DNA of 36,603 nucleotides from an uncultured Pelagibacteraceae bacterium (GCA_902581695.1 CACHOW010000009.1:1-36603); one strand, 5' to 3'; positions 1 to 8,768 are shown, counted from the stretch's first letter. Program-made: numbers and translations. The notes: generated from the sequence alone by a model not told the origin.

Positions 1-211
1 ATTTTTTAATTTCTCTTATTAATCTAACATTGGTATTAGATTTTATTGCAAAACAAATTAATGGTGAAATTGATTTAAAGCTTTTCTTAAATCTAAGAAT
101 ATTTTCTCTCAATTTTGTATAAGAATAGCAATAAGTTGGAGTACCATATTTCTTAGCAATATTATTCACAGTAACTTTTTCAATATTAAGTTTTTTATTA
201 ATATATTTCAT
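1..211 (-). CDS. lysA: Diaminopimelate decarboxylase, N-terminal part (partial, runs off the window)
   Basis: Reverse-strand translation from the CAT at 209-211 gives MKYINKKLNIEKVTVNNIAKKYGTPTYCYSYTKLRENILRFKKSFKSISPLICFAIKSNTNVRLIREIKK. The YGTPTYCYS and CFAIKSN segments match the fold-III PLP decarboxylase N-terminus (PLP Lys in AxKxN). Confidence 0.85.
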   Translation of the reverse strand, partial: MKYINKKLNIEKVTVNNIAKKYGTPTYCYSYTKLRENILRFKKSFKSISPLICFAIKSNTNVRLIREIKK

Positions 212-342
212 TATGTTGCTTTTTTATTAGTATCTTTAGTAATGACCTCTTTTTTTGACTCTTTATATACCGGATCACCTTTTTTTCCGCAGGAAACGAC
301 TAAGGTCAGTAAAATAAAAGTTAAAATAATCTTTTTATTCAT
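211..342 (-). CDS. Small lipoprotein, LptM/YifL-like (43 aa)
   Basis: Not in the ORF track. Reverse translation is MNKKIILTFILLTLVVSCGKKGDPVYKESKKEVITKDTNKKAT. It has a signal peptide, a lipobox LVVSC, and a CGKKGDPVY motif like the CGxKGPLY motif of LptM-type lipoproteins. It overlaps the argH stop and the lysA start. Confidence 0.8.
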   Translation of the reverse strand: MNKKIILTFILLTLVVSCGKKGDPVYKESKKEVITKDTNKKAT

Positions 343-1730
343 TTTTGTTTTTTATATTTCATTATCATCTTTTTAATATTATCAAAAGATGTTCCCCCAT
401 ATGATTTTTTTGAATTTACAGAGTTTTTCAAATCAAATATTTTTAAAACATCATTTGTCAATTTTGGATCAATCGACTTTAGTTCAACCAAAGTTAATTG
501 ATCAAGTCTTTTCTTTTTTTTCTCTGCCAGATTGATTATATCAATTGTTTTTTGATAAGCTTTTCTGAAAGGAATTGAATAATTTTTTACCAAATAATCA
601 GCCAGGTCTGTCGATGTAATAAAACCAGATTTTGCAAGTTCAAGCATTTTTTTTTTATTTGGGTAAATGTTCTTAAGAACCTCATCAAGTATTTTTAAAC
701 AATCTATAATGTTATCGTAAGATTTAAAAATTATCTCTTTATCATCTTGAAGATCTTTAAAATATGATAAGGGTAATCCTTTTAAAATTGTGAGCATAGA
801 AAATAAATTTCCATAAGCAATACCAGATTTTCCTCTTAAGAACTCAAGAAGGTCTGGATTTTTTTTCTGAGGCATTATTGAAGAGCCTGTCACTATTTTA
901 TCTGAAAGATTTATTAAGTTAAAACCATCTGAATTCCATATAATAAGTTCTTCTGCAATTCTAGAAATATGCATAGCGCAGATTGAAACATTAAATAAAA
1001 AATCTAAAACAAAATCTCTATCAGAAACAGTGTCTATAGAATTATTAGTTGGTCTCTTAAATCCAAGTTTTTTTGAAGTATAATTTCTATCAATATTAAA
1101 AGAAGTACCTGTTAGCGCAGCAACCCCCAATGGATTTTCATTTAAACTTTCCAAACTATTTCTAAATCTTCTTTTGTCTCTTTCAAACATCTCAACATAA
1201 GCCATAAGATAGTGAGCAAAAGAAATAGCTTGAGCATTTTTGAGATGAGTAAAGCCAGGCATAATTGTATCAATATTTTTTTCAGCTAACTTTAATGAAC
1301 TTTTAATTAATTTATCTATAACAATATTGATTTCTTGAGACGAAGATTTCATCCAAATTTTTAAATCTGTAATTACTTGATCATTTCTTGATCTAGCAGT
1401 ATGAATGTATCCTGCTTCTTCACCTATGATTTGAAAAAGCCTTTTCTCGATATTAATATGAATATCTTCATATTTTTTATTAAACTCAAATTTTTTTTTT
1501 GATATTTCTTTTTCTATTTTATTAAGGCCATAAATAATTTTATTTTTTATTTTAAAAGAAATTATTTTTTGCTTAAATAACATTTCAACATGAGCAATAG
1601 ATCCTTTAATATCCTCTTTATAAAGCCTTTTATCAATATCAATAGAATTGCCAACTTTCTGAAAAATACTTGAGGTATTGCTTCTAACTCTGGAACCCCA
1701 TATTGCCTGGTTGTTTTTATTTTTTGTCAT
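339..1730 (-). CDS. argH: Argininosuccinate lyase
   Basis: 463 aa; contains TARSRNDQV, GFTHLKNAQ and the GSSIMPQKKNPD fumarase/aspartase signature. Confidence 0.97.
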   Translation of the reverse strand: MTKNKNNQAIWGSRVRSNTSSIFQKVGNSIDIDKRLYKEDIKGSIAHVEMLFKQKIISFKIKNKIIYGLNKIEKEISKKKFEFNKKYEDIHINIEKRLFQIIGEEAGYIHTARSRNDQVITDLKIWMKSSSQEINIVIDKLIKSSLKLAEKNIDTIMPGFTHLKNAQAISFAHYLMAYVEMFERDKRRFRNSLESLNENPLGVAALTGTSFNIDRNYTSKKLGFKRPTNNSIDTVSDRDFVLDFLFNVSICAMHISRIAEELIIWNSDGFNLINLSDKIVTGSSIMPQKKNPDLLEFLRGKSGIAYGNLFSMLTILKGLPLSYFKDLQDDKEIIFKSYDNIIDCLKILDEVLKNIYPNKKKMLELAKSGFITSTDLADYLVKNYSIPFRKAYQKTIDIINLAEKKKKRLDQLTLVELKSIDPKLTNDVLKIFDLKNSVNSKKSYGGTSFDNIKKMIMKYKKQK

Positions 1731-1754
1731 GATAATTAGTTATACCTGTTTAAT

Positions 1755-2264
1755 ATGAGATTTTTAATAATTTTTATTTTTTTAATGTCCAATTCATATG
1801 CGAATGAGGTGGCTGATTTAAAAAATCTTATTATCAATAAAGAATTAAAGAAATATGATGATTTAACATTCTTGGATGCTAAAAAAAATCAAATAAATTT
1901 AAATGATTTTCAAGGAAATTTAATTATTCTTAATTTTTGGGCGACTTGGTGTGCTCCTTGTAAAGAGGAAATGCCCTCTTTAGATCTATTACAGGAAAAT
2001 AAAGTTTTGGACAATTTAAAGATATTTCCAATAAATGTAGGTCAAGAAAATGTTGAAAAGGCCTCAAATTTTTTTAGTAATCTCGAAATTAAGAATTTAG
2101 ATTTATATTTTGATACACCAATCACTTTGGCTAAAACGTTTGGACTTAGAGGTATCCCCACTACAATTTTGTTTAATAAAGATGGATTGGAATTTGCAAG
2201 AATTGTTGGATCTATAAATTTTCAGAATAAAGATTTTATTGAATGGTTAAGTAAATTTAATTAA
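1755..2264 (+). CDS. TlpA-like periplasmic thioredoxin (thiol:disulfide oxidoreductase)
   Basis: 169 aa; signal peptide, then NFWATWCAPCKEEMPSLD (WCxxC redox motif) and GIPTTILF (cis-Pro loop). Confidence 0.92.
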   Translation: MRFLIIFIFLMSNSYANEVADLKNLIINKELKKYDDLTFLDAKKNQINLNDFQGNLIILNFWATWCAPCKEEMPSLDLLQENKVLDNLKIFPINVGQENVEKASNFFSNLEIKNLDLYFDTPITLAKTFGLRGIPTTILFNKDGLEFARIVGSINFQNKDFIEWLSKFN

Positions 2265-2464
2265 TTTTTGAAAAAGTATGCAAAACCCACTAAGGCAATT
2301 ATTGCTATAAATTGTAATAATACTCTTAGTTGCATCAATTTATTAGAATATTTTTTACTTGTTTCTCCACCTTTGAATAAAGTTCCAATACCTAAAATAA
2401 GCACTATTCCAACAGCTATTAATAAAGTTATAGATATTACTTTAACCAATATTCCAGAAATCAT
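2261..2464 (-). CDS. Twin-transmembrane HIG1-domain (hypoxia-induced-protein type) small membrane protein
   Basis: The track ORF starts at 2569, but the internal start MISGILVKVISITLLIAVGIVLILGIGTLFKGGE... at 2464 avoids overlap with the divergent gene. Two TM helices flank a GGETSKKYSNKLMQLRVLLQ loop typical of HIG_1_N proteins. Confidence 0.8.
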   Translation of the reverse strand: MISGILVKVISITLLIAVGIVLILGIGTLFKGGETSKKYSNKLMQLRVLLQFIAIIALVGFAYFFKN

Positions 2465-2513
2465 AAATGTATTGTAGGGTGTTTTGAAAATAAAAAAACA
2501 TAAATCATACACT

Positions 2514-3164
2514 ATGACATTTTGCCTTAATTCTACAATCATCAAACCAGAGAACAATAAAGAAATCAAAAACGCAATAATTCTACTCCATGGATACGGA
2601 GGAGATGGAAAAGATATAAGTATACTTTCTTTGAACTGGAAAAGGCATCTACCTAATACTATTTTTATTTCTCCAAACGGTCATGAAACTTGTCCTATCA
2701 ATCCATCAGGTTTTCAGTGGTTTGATTTAACAAAAGATGATCCAAAGTATATTCTAGAAGAATCAATTAAAGCTGAAAAAAAATTGAAAGAATTTATTGA
2801 GCAAATAAAGAATGAATTCAATCTAGAAAATGATAAGATTTGTCTATCAGGTTTTAGCCAAGGTAGCATGATGTCCATAAATCTGGGATTAACATCTGAT
2901 AAAGAATATTGTTGTGTAGTTGGATTCTCTGGAAAAATCATAGATAAAGAAAATCTTAAATCTAGAAAAAAAATTTCTACCGATACTTTATTAATTCATG
3001 GTGAATTAGATCAAGTTGTTCCTCCAAATTCTATGCTAGAAGCAAAAGACTTTTTTATTCGAAATAATATAGAAATAGAAACTCATCTAATTAAAGACTG
3101 CGACCATCATATTCCTATGGAAGCTTCAAGTATTGCTTTAAAATATATTTTGAATAAAATTTAA
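2514..3164 (+). CDS. Alpha/beta hydrolase, phospholipase/carboxylesterase family
   Basis: ILLHGYGGDGKD, GFSQGSMMS (nucleophile elbow), HGELDQVVP (Asp) and DCDHHIP (His). The track start 2484 is a TTG; the in-frame ATG at 2514 is an alternative. Confidence 0.88.
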   Translation: MTFCLNSTIIKPENNKEIKNAIILLHGYGGDGKDISILSLNWKRHLPNTIFISPNGHETCPINPSGFQWFDLTKDDPKYILEESIKAEKKLKEFIEQIKNEFNLENDKICLSGFSQGSMMSINLGLTSDKEYCCVVGFSGKIIDKENLKSRKKISTDTLLIHGELDQVVPPNSMLEAKDFFIRNNIEIETHLIKDCDHHIPMEASSIALKYILNKI

Positions 3165-3212
3165 TAATTTCTAACGATTGAAAATTTTTTTTAATTAAGT
3201 TAAGGTTTGCTA

Positions 3213-3782
3213 ATGAATAATTTTATTGAGAGTGATGCTTCTTTGGAAAAATGCCCAGCATTAGTTTTAAATGCAGATTATAGGCCTCTTAGTTACTATC
3301 CTTTGTCTTTATGGTCTTGGCAAGATACTGTAAAATCAGTTTTTTTAGATAGAGTTATAATTGTAAACACTTACGATAGAATAGTAAGAAGTCCATCTTT
3401 TAACATGCAATTACCCAGTGTAATTGCTTTAAAAGATTATATAGTTCCTCAATCACAACCAAGTTTCACAAGATTTAATGTTTTCCTGAGAGATAAGTTT
3501 TCATGTCAATATTGTGGGAGTCGAGAAGAACTTACTTTTGACCATTTATTACCTAGGTCTAAAGGAGGAGAAACTAACTGGGATAACGTAGTTACTGCGT
3601 GCTCAGCTTGCAATGTAAAAAAAGGTGGGAAGTTATTAAAAATATCAGGGATGCAACTTGCCCAATATCCTTATCGACCATCCACAGAAGATCTACACCG
3701 TAATGGAAAAAATTTTCCTCCAAATTACTTACACAAAAGCTGGATGGACTATTTGTATTGGGACGTTGAATTGGAAGCTTAG
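3213..3782 (+). CDS. HNH endonuclease family protein
   Basis: CQYCGSREELTFDHLLPRSKGGETNWDNVVTACSACNVKKGGK: HNH motif with paired CxxC. The ATG at 3213 is preferred over the TTG at 3207. Confidence 0.9.
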   Translation: MNNFIESDASLEKCPALVLNADYRPLSYYPLSLWSWQDTVKSVFLDRVIIVNTYDRIVRSPSFNMQLPSVIALKDYIVPQSQPSFTRFNVFLRDKFSCQYCGSREELTFDHLLPRSKGGETNWDNVVTACSACNVKKGGKLLKISGMQLAQYPYRPSTEDLHRNGKNFPPNYLHKSWMDYLYWDVELEA

Positions 3783-3784
3783 CT

Positions 3785-4315
3785 TTAAATCTTTTCCGAA
3801 ATATTTATTGCTATTTTTGAGCCAGTTTTAATAATTTTATCCATTAAAGAATATAGACCATCTTTTGAAGCTCCCTTCTCATAAGCAATATCCTTATGAT
3901 GTAATTCGTCTTGTCTAAACTTTGTAATTTTCTTCTTTAGTTCTTTTTCTTCAGGACCCAGTTGATTAATTTGATCTAAGTAATGTTTGTCAATTACCTC
4001 TTCAACGGAAGCAGTGCACAACATTGCTGCCTTTTTTCCTAAAAGAGTTGAGCCAAACCCCAAACTTACTCCCAATAAATCCCAAAGTGGTAAAAATTTT
4101 GTTGGTGTAATATTTCTTTTTTTAATTTCGTCTTCAAAAAATTGACAGTGTTCTATCTCGTGAATTTTCATATCCTCTATAGTTTGTTTTAAATTCTCAT
4201 CCTTAACAATAGTATTGAGTGCTAATAATTGACCCTCATAAATTTTGACAGCCCCACGTTCTCCAGCATGATCAACTCTTATGAATTCTTCAACTTTAAT
4301 ATTTGTTTTTTTCAT
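3785..4315 (-). CDS. coq7: Demethoxyubiquinone hydroxylase (COQ7 family)
   Basis: 176 aa; FIRVDHAGERGAVKIYEGQ, HEIEHCQFFE and DELHHKDIA di-iron carboxylate motifs. Confidence 0.95.
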   Translation of the reverse strand: MKKTNIKVEEFIRVDHAGERGAVKIYEGQLLALNTIVKDENLKQTIEDMKIHEIEHCQFFEDEIKKRNITPTKFLPLWDLLGVSLGFGSTLLGKKAAMLCTASVEEVIDKHYLDQINQLGPEEKELKKKITKFRQDELHHKDIAYEKGASKDGLYSLMDKIIKTGSKIAINISEKI

Positions 4316-4784
4316 ATGTCTTATAAATTTTGATTAATAAAATAATTATTAATAAACTTATACCTATATTAATAGTTGTAAGGGATAATCCAAAAATTCT
4401 AAATGTCACATCTCTACAGCTTACCGGTTTTTCATTCAGTATCTTCAATAATTCATCTTTTGAGATAATATTAGTTGTATTACTTAAACCACAAACTGTT
4501 GATTCTTGAAAGAATCCTTGTTCTATTCCAAAGTGATATATAGAAATTAAAAAAGAAAATATAAATATTAGAGTCAATAATATTATAATGAATTTATCGT
4601 TTTTTTTTAAAATAAAATTGATAATTATTAAAAAGAGGCTTAATCCGTAAGGTATTCTCTCTATCAAACATAAATTACAGGGCTGGTGTCCAAGAGCATA
4701 TTCTATGAAATATGCTGAAATGATTGCCACAAAACTAATTATAAAAATTAACTTAAGACAAAATTCGACCTTTAAATTAAACAT
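4296..4784 (-). CDS. dsbB: Disulfide bond formation protein DsbB
   Basis: 162 aa; multiple TM helices, HQPCNLCLIERIPY (CxxC) and the second Cys pair STVCGL...PVSCRDVTFRIFGLSL. Confidence 0.92.
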   Translation of the reverse strand: MFNLKVEFCLKLIFIISFVAIISAYFIEYALGHQPCNLCLIERIPYGLSLFLIIINFILKKNDKFIIILLTLIFIFSFLISIYHFGIEQGFFQESTVCGLSNTTNIISKDELLKILNEKPVSCRDVTFRIFGLSLTTINIGISLLIIILLIKIYKTYEKNKY

Positions 4785-5382
4785 AAAATTTTGAAACTAA
4801 ATAAATTATAACCCCTATTAAAACAATCAATATTCCAATGATTGTAAACCACTTAGATCCATGTTTTTCCATAAATTGAGTAAATAAATTTCCAAATTTA
4901 TAAGATAGATAAGAAACAATAAAAAAACGCAATCCTCTAGAAATTAAACTTATTAATATAAAAATTAATATATTAAATCCGATTAAGCCACTAGCAATGG
5001 TAAAAACCTTATAAGGTAAAGGTGTAAAGCCTGCTAAAAAAAGTATTCCTAGCCAAGCATAAAAACCTTCAGTATTTATCAAATTGCTTTTCAAATTAAT
5101 AAGCTTTTCCTCATAATTATAAAAAGTCATAACTTGCATCCCTAAATCAAAAAAGAATGCACCAATGAAATAACCTAATATACCACCTAATACAGAGAAT
5201 ATTGTAGATATAAGAAAAATTTTGAAGAAATCATCTTTTTTTGAAATAACCATAGGAATCACCATTACATCTGGGGGAATAGGAAAAAATGAACTTTCAA
5301 TAAAAGAAATAAATGCGAGGTAGTATTTAGAACTTTTATGAGCTGCTAAATTTAAACATTTTTTATAAAGATTATTAAACAT
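4777..5382 (-). CDS. YqaA/DedA (SNARE-associated, VTT) family membrane protein
   Basis: 201 aa; ESSFFPIPPDVMVIPM and GFTPLPYKVFTIASG motifs characteristic of the YqaA/DedA family. Confidence 0.9.
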   Translation of the reverse strand: MFNNLYKKCLNLAAHKSSKYYLAFISFIESSFFPIPPDVMVIPMVISKKDDFFKIFLISTIFSVLGGILGYFIGAFFFDLGMQVMTFYNYEEKLINLKSNLINTEGFYAWLGILFLAGFTPLPYKVFTIASGLIGFNILIFILISLISRGLRFFIVSYLSYKFGNLFTQFMEKHGSKWFTIIGILIVLIGVIIYLVSKFYV

Positions 5383-5441
5383 TTTTTGGTTTTAATATAA
5401 TTTTAGTTCTTATACTATTTAATAAATAATTAAACAACGGA

Positions 5442-5526
5442 GGGCGAATGGCGGAACTGGTAGACGCGCACGACTCAAAATCGTGTTTCGCAAGAAGTGA
5501 GAGTTCGATTCTCTCTTCGCCCACCA
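5442..5526 (+). tRNA. tRNA-Leu (anticodon CAA), CCA encoded
   Basis: Acceptor GGGCGAA pairs with TTCGCCC, then ACCA. Anticodon arm CACGA-CTCAAAA-TCGTG, T-arm GAGAGTTCGATTCTCTC, long variable arm. Confidence 0.95.
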
Positions 5527-5530
5527 TTAT

Positions 5531-7273
5531 ATGGAACTAAAAGAAATAAATAGTTTAGTAGAGCTTTTTTTTAAGAAATATGATCAAAAATTTTCAAAAG
5601 ATATAAAAAAAATTCATGAAGAGATCTTTTTAGTATCACTAAAAAATAAAGATTTAGCTGATACACATTCAGGCCCGTTCACTTATTCATGGGGAAACAT
5701 TAATACAAAAATAAAAATATTATCAAATTACTTAGAAAAAATTATCTCTAAAGGAGATAGGTGTATTCTACTGTCAGAAAATCGACCTGAATGGTTAATT
5801 TCTGACATAGCGATAATGAACGCGGGTGGAGTAACTGTACCACTTTTCACAACTTATTCTGAAAATGACTATGAATATATTATTAAAGATTGTGAACCCA
5901 AAGTATGCATTGTTTCAAATATTGAACAATTTAAAAAAATTAAAAATTACATTAGAGAAAACACAATCATTATTTCAATCGATGATTTTGATAAAAAAGT
6001 AGAATGTTTTGAAAAGATTTTTTTTAAAACAGAAATAGATTTTAAAACCTTTATGGAAAGCATAAAACCCTACAATAATGATTTAAGAAGAAATGATTTA
6101 GCTTGTATAATTTACACATCCGGAACCACAGGAAATCCAAAAGGAGTAATGCTGAGTCATGGAGGAATTTTATCAAATTGTGAAGGTGCACAAGAAATTT
6201 TAAAATCATTAACTAAAAAAGATCCTCCAGTCTTTTTAACTTGGCTTCCACTATCTCACTCATACGAACATACTGTTCAATATGTTCAAATATTACTAGG
6301 CTCAAAAGTCTTTTATGCTGAGAGTTTGGAAAAATTATTATCCAATATGGCTATTGCAAAACCCACTATCATGACAGCAGTTCCAAGATTTTATCAAAAT
6401 CTATATAGTAAAATTTCTTTGAATTTTTCAAAACAGAAAGGATTAAAGAAAGTTTTGATAACCAATACTATCTTACTAGGGACTAAAATTTTAAACAAAG
6501 AGCCTCTAAATTTTAAGCAAAAATTTACTAATTTTTTTTGCGAGATATTGGTAAGAAAAAAAATTAAGAATCAATTCGGAGGCAAATTAAAAGCCTTTGT
6601 TTCTGGTGGAGGTGCTTTAGATAAAAAGATAGGGGAATTCCTTAATTCTATTGGTTTGCCAACCTTGCAAGGTTATGGATTAACAGAAACTTCTCCAGTA
6701 GTAAGTTGTAATATTCCTGGAGAAATCAAAGTTGAGACTGTAGGACCACCCTTTAAGACAAATAAAGTGAAAATTGCTGATGATGGAGAAATTTTGGTTA
6801 AGGGAGAAAATGTAATGCTAGGATATTGGAACATGAAAAAAGAGACAGAAGAAGTTGTTATAGATGGATGGTTGCATACAGGTGATATTGGTGAAATTAC
6901 TAAAGAAGGTAATTTAAAAATTACCGATAGAAAGAAAGAAATAATAGTTAATTTAGGTGGAGACAATATCTCACCATCTAAAATTGAAAATTTATTATGT
7001 TTAAATGAAAAAATTAAACAAAGTTTTGTTTATGGAGATAAAAAAACCTATTTAGTTGCATTAATTGTAACTGAAAGTGAAAAAAATAAAGAAGAAATTG
7101 AACTATATCTAGAAAACTTAAATAAAAGTTTATCTTTAGTAGAAAAAGTTAAGAAATTTAAATTAATAAAAGAAGAATTTACAATTGAAAATGGAATGAT
7201 GACACCAACTTTAAAATTAAAAAGAAAAAAAATTTTACATAAATATAAAGAAGTTTTAGAAAAACTTTATTAA
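5531..7273 (+). CDS. AMP-dependent synthetase / long-chain acyl-CoA ligase
   Basis: 580 aa; IIYTSGTTGNPKGVMLSHGG (P-loop), GYGLTETSPV, GWLHTGDIGEI, DRKKEIIVNLGGDNISP. Confidence 0.95.
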   Translation: MELKEINSLVELFFKKYDQKFSKDIKKIHEEIFLVSLKNKDLADTHSGPFTYSWGNINTKIKILSNYLEKIISKGDRCILLSENRPEWLISDIAIMNAGGVTVPLFTTYSENDYEYIIKDCEPKVCIVSNIEQFKKIKNYIRENTIIISIDDFDKKVECFEKIFFKTEIDFKTFMESIKPYNNDLRRNDLACIIYTSGTTGNPKGVMLSHGGILSNCEGAQEILKSLTKKDPPVFLTWLPLSHSYEHTVQYVQILLGSKVFYAESLEKLLSNMAIAKPTIMTAVPRFYQNLYSKISLNFSKQKGLKKVLITNTILLGTKILNKEPLNFKQKFTNFFCEILVRKKIKNQFGGKLKAFVSGGGALDKKIGEFLNSIGLPTLQGYGLTETSPVVSCNIPGEIKVETVGPPFKTNKVKIADDGEILVKGENVMLGYWNMKKETEEVVIDGWLHTGDIGEITKEGNLKITDRKKEIIVNLGGDNISPSKIENLLCLNEKIKQSFVYGDKKTYLVALIVTESEKNKEEIELYLENLNKSLSLVEKVKKFKLIKEEFTIENGMMTPTLKLKRKKILHKYKEVLEKLY

Positions 7274-7389
7274 TATTTGTAAATATTCGATTATTAAGCG
7301 CATAAACATTAACTTTTTACACATTAAAATTATTTAAATTTTTTTTTAATTTCATTTTTTTTTTTAAAATTTTAACTTTAATTAAATAA

Positions 7390-7418
7390 TTGACAGAACG
7401 TGTATAAAAAAATAAAAA
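7390..7418 (+). promoter_or_regulatory. Putative sigma70-type promoter for the Lys/Arg-rich peptide gene
   Basis: TTGACA at 7390-7395 (perfect -35), 17-bp spacer, TAAAAA at 7413-7418 (4/6 to TATAAT). Confidence 0.6.
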
Positions 7419-7427
7419 TAAGGTAAT

Positions 7428-7448
7428 AACGAATCATTTTGATTCGTT
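7428..7448 (+). repeat. Perfect 9-bp inverted repeat in the 5' leader of the Lys/Arg-rich peptide gene
   Basis: AACGAATCA (7428-7436), TTT loop, TGATTCGTT (7440-7448). It lies just downstream of the predicted transcription start. Confidence 0.75.
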
Positions 7449-7469
7449 TAACTAAAAAGGGAGCTAAAG

Positions 7470-7547
7470 ATGCCTAAGAGAAGAAAAAAAGCAAAGAAGG
7501 CTAAGAAAAAAGCTAAGAAAAAAGCTAAAAAAAGAAGAAGAAGATAG
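7470..7547 (+). CDS. 25-aa extremely basic Lys/Arg/Ala peptide (histone-H1-tail-like)
   Basis: Not in the ORF track. ATG...TAG translates to MPKRRKKAKKAKKKAKKKAKKRRRR. GGGAG Shine-Dalgarno at 7459-7463, 6 nt before the ATG; flanked by a promoter-like sequence and an intrinsic terminator. Confidence 0.7.
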   Translation: MPKRRKKAKKAKKKAKKKAKKRRRR

Positions 7548-7566
7548 TAACTTAGTATTCTTTATT

Positions 7567-7611
7567 AAAAACGCTTCTCATAACGATTTACGTGTGAGGG
7601 GCGTTTTTTTT
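7567..7611 (+). terminator. Rho-independent terminator (probably bidirectional, shared with convergent carD)
   Basis: AACGCTTCTCA (7570-7580) pairs with TGAGGGGCGTT (7595-7605, two G-U wobbles), followed by a T-run. The A-run upstream gives a U-tract on the other strand. Confidence 0.85.
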
Positions 7612-8500
7612 ATTCTTCAATTTGTTCAACTTCACCTGAAATACGCTCTTCGTCAGGAACTTTTGTAGGATCACTTTTCTCTTCTTTAATCTCAGTCTTG
7701 TTTTGAGGATTTAAATTTCTTTTTAACGCTTTGTCTAATTTTTTTTGAGTGTCCTCTAAAGATAGATTTAAAATTATCTGAAACTCTGATAAAATTCTTT
7801 CATATGCCTTTTCAAATAGTTGTCTTTCAGAGTAAGATTGATCTACCATTAAATCGTCACCTTTATTAAGATCTCTTACTACCTCGGCTAATTCATATAT
7901 TTTTCCTGAGGATATTTTTGCTTCATATTCTTGTGCACGTCTACTCCACATAGATCGTTTGATTTTAGGTTTACTTTTCAAAATAGAAATACATTTATTT
8001 ACTTGATTGATTGTAGCAAGAGGTCTTAAATGGGACTGTTTGTTAACAGGAACCATTCCATTAGCTTTATCTTTCTCAAATTTTATCACATAGGTTTCAA
8101 CATCTATTCCTCCGATGTTAATTTTTTTGAATTCTGAAATTTGACCCACTCCATGTTTGGGATACACTACAAAATCTTTAATTTTATATTCTCTTTTTTC
8201 AGATTCTTGTTTTTTTACTTTCTTGATTTCAGGTTTTATTTCGTTACTTTTTGGGATTCTGAGACCTTCTGATTTATTTTCAGATTTTTCATTTTTCTTT
8301 TTAAAACTTTTTTTTAAAGCTAATTTTGAGGGTTTTTTATTTTTGATAATTTTTTTTACTTTAATTGATTTAGACTTATTTTTAATCTTTTTAGATTTAC
8401 CAGTAGACTTAGTTTTTTTCACTTTTGGTTTAGATTTTGTCTTAAAGGTTTTCTTTAAAATATTTTTCAAACTTATTTTGCTCATCTTTATATTTTTCAT
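7610..8500 (-). CDS. CarD/CdnL-like transcription regulator with lysine-rich N-terminal extension
   Basis: [27 protein letters not shown]...MVPVNK...LRPLA (CarD RID fold) and [27 protein letters not shown] (CarD C-terminal helical domain), preceded by about 100 K-rich residues. The true start may be 8485 (MSKISLKN). Confidence 0.9.
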   Translation of the reverse strand: MKNIKMSKISLKNILKKTFKTKSKPKVKKTKSTGKSKKIKNKSKSIKVKKIIKNKKPSKLALKKSFKKKNEKSENKSEGLRIPKSNEIKPEIKKVKKQESEKREYKIKDFVVYPKHGVGQISEFKKINIGGIDVETYVIKFEKDKANGMVPVNKQSHLRPLATINQVNKCISILKSKPKIKRSMWSRRAQEYEAKISSGKIYELAEVVRDLNKGDDLMVDQSYSERQLFEKAYERILSEFQIILNLSLEDTQKKLDKALKRNLNPQNKTEIKEEKSDPTKVPDEERISGEVEQIEE

Positions 8501-8768
8501 GATCCGAGGGGGGATCTTTTTTTTTGTTTATATTAGGCCAGATTTCCGAATACTTTTTGTTAAGTTCTAACCACTTTTCACTTTCTGTTTCCGTATCAGC
8601 TTTGATAGCATCAACAGGGCACTCTGGTTCACAAACGCCACAATCTATACACTCATCAGGTTTAATTACAAGCATATTTTTTCCTTCATAGAAACAGTCT
8701 ACTGGACATACATCAACGCAATCCATAAGTTTACATTTAATACAGTTTTGATTTACTATGTATGTCAT
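8442..8768 (-). CDS. fdxA: Ferredoxin, 7Fe/8Fe type (FdxA-like)
   Basis: 108 aa; [21 protein letters not shown] and [16 protein letters not shown] cluster motifs. Confidence 0.95.
   Translation of the reverse strand: MTYIVNQNCIKCKLMDCVDVCPVDCFYEGKNMLVIKPDECIDCGVCEPECPVDAIKADTETESEKWLELNKKYSEIWPNINKKKDPPSDHEKYKDEQNKFEKYFKENL

Noticed and set aside
2268-2477. 69-aa plus-strand ORF
   Set aside because: Antisense to the HIG1-type twin-TM protein, which has a better family match.
7272-7287. AATATTTGTAAATATT inverted repeat after the acyl-CoA ligase
   Set aside because: Pure AT inverted repeat without a strong T-tract; expected by chance in this composition.
8157-8570. 137-aa plus-strand ORF, Phe/Leu-rich
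   Set aside because: Antisense of the K-rich carD tail (AAA/AAG codons read as TTT/CTT); explained by composition.
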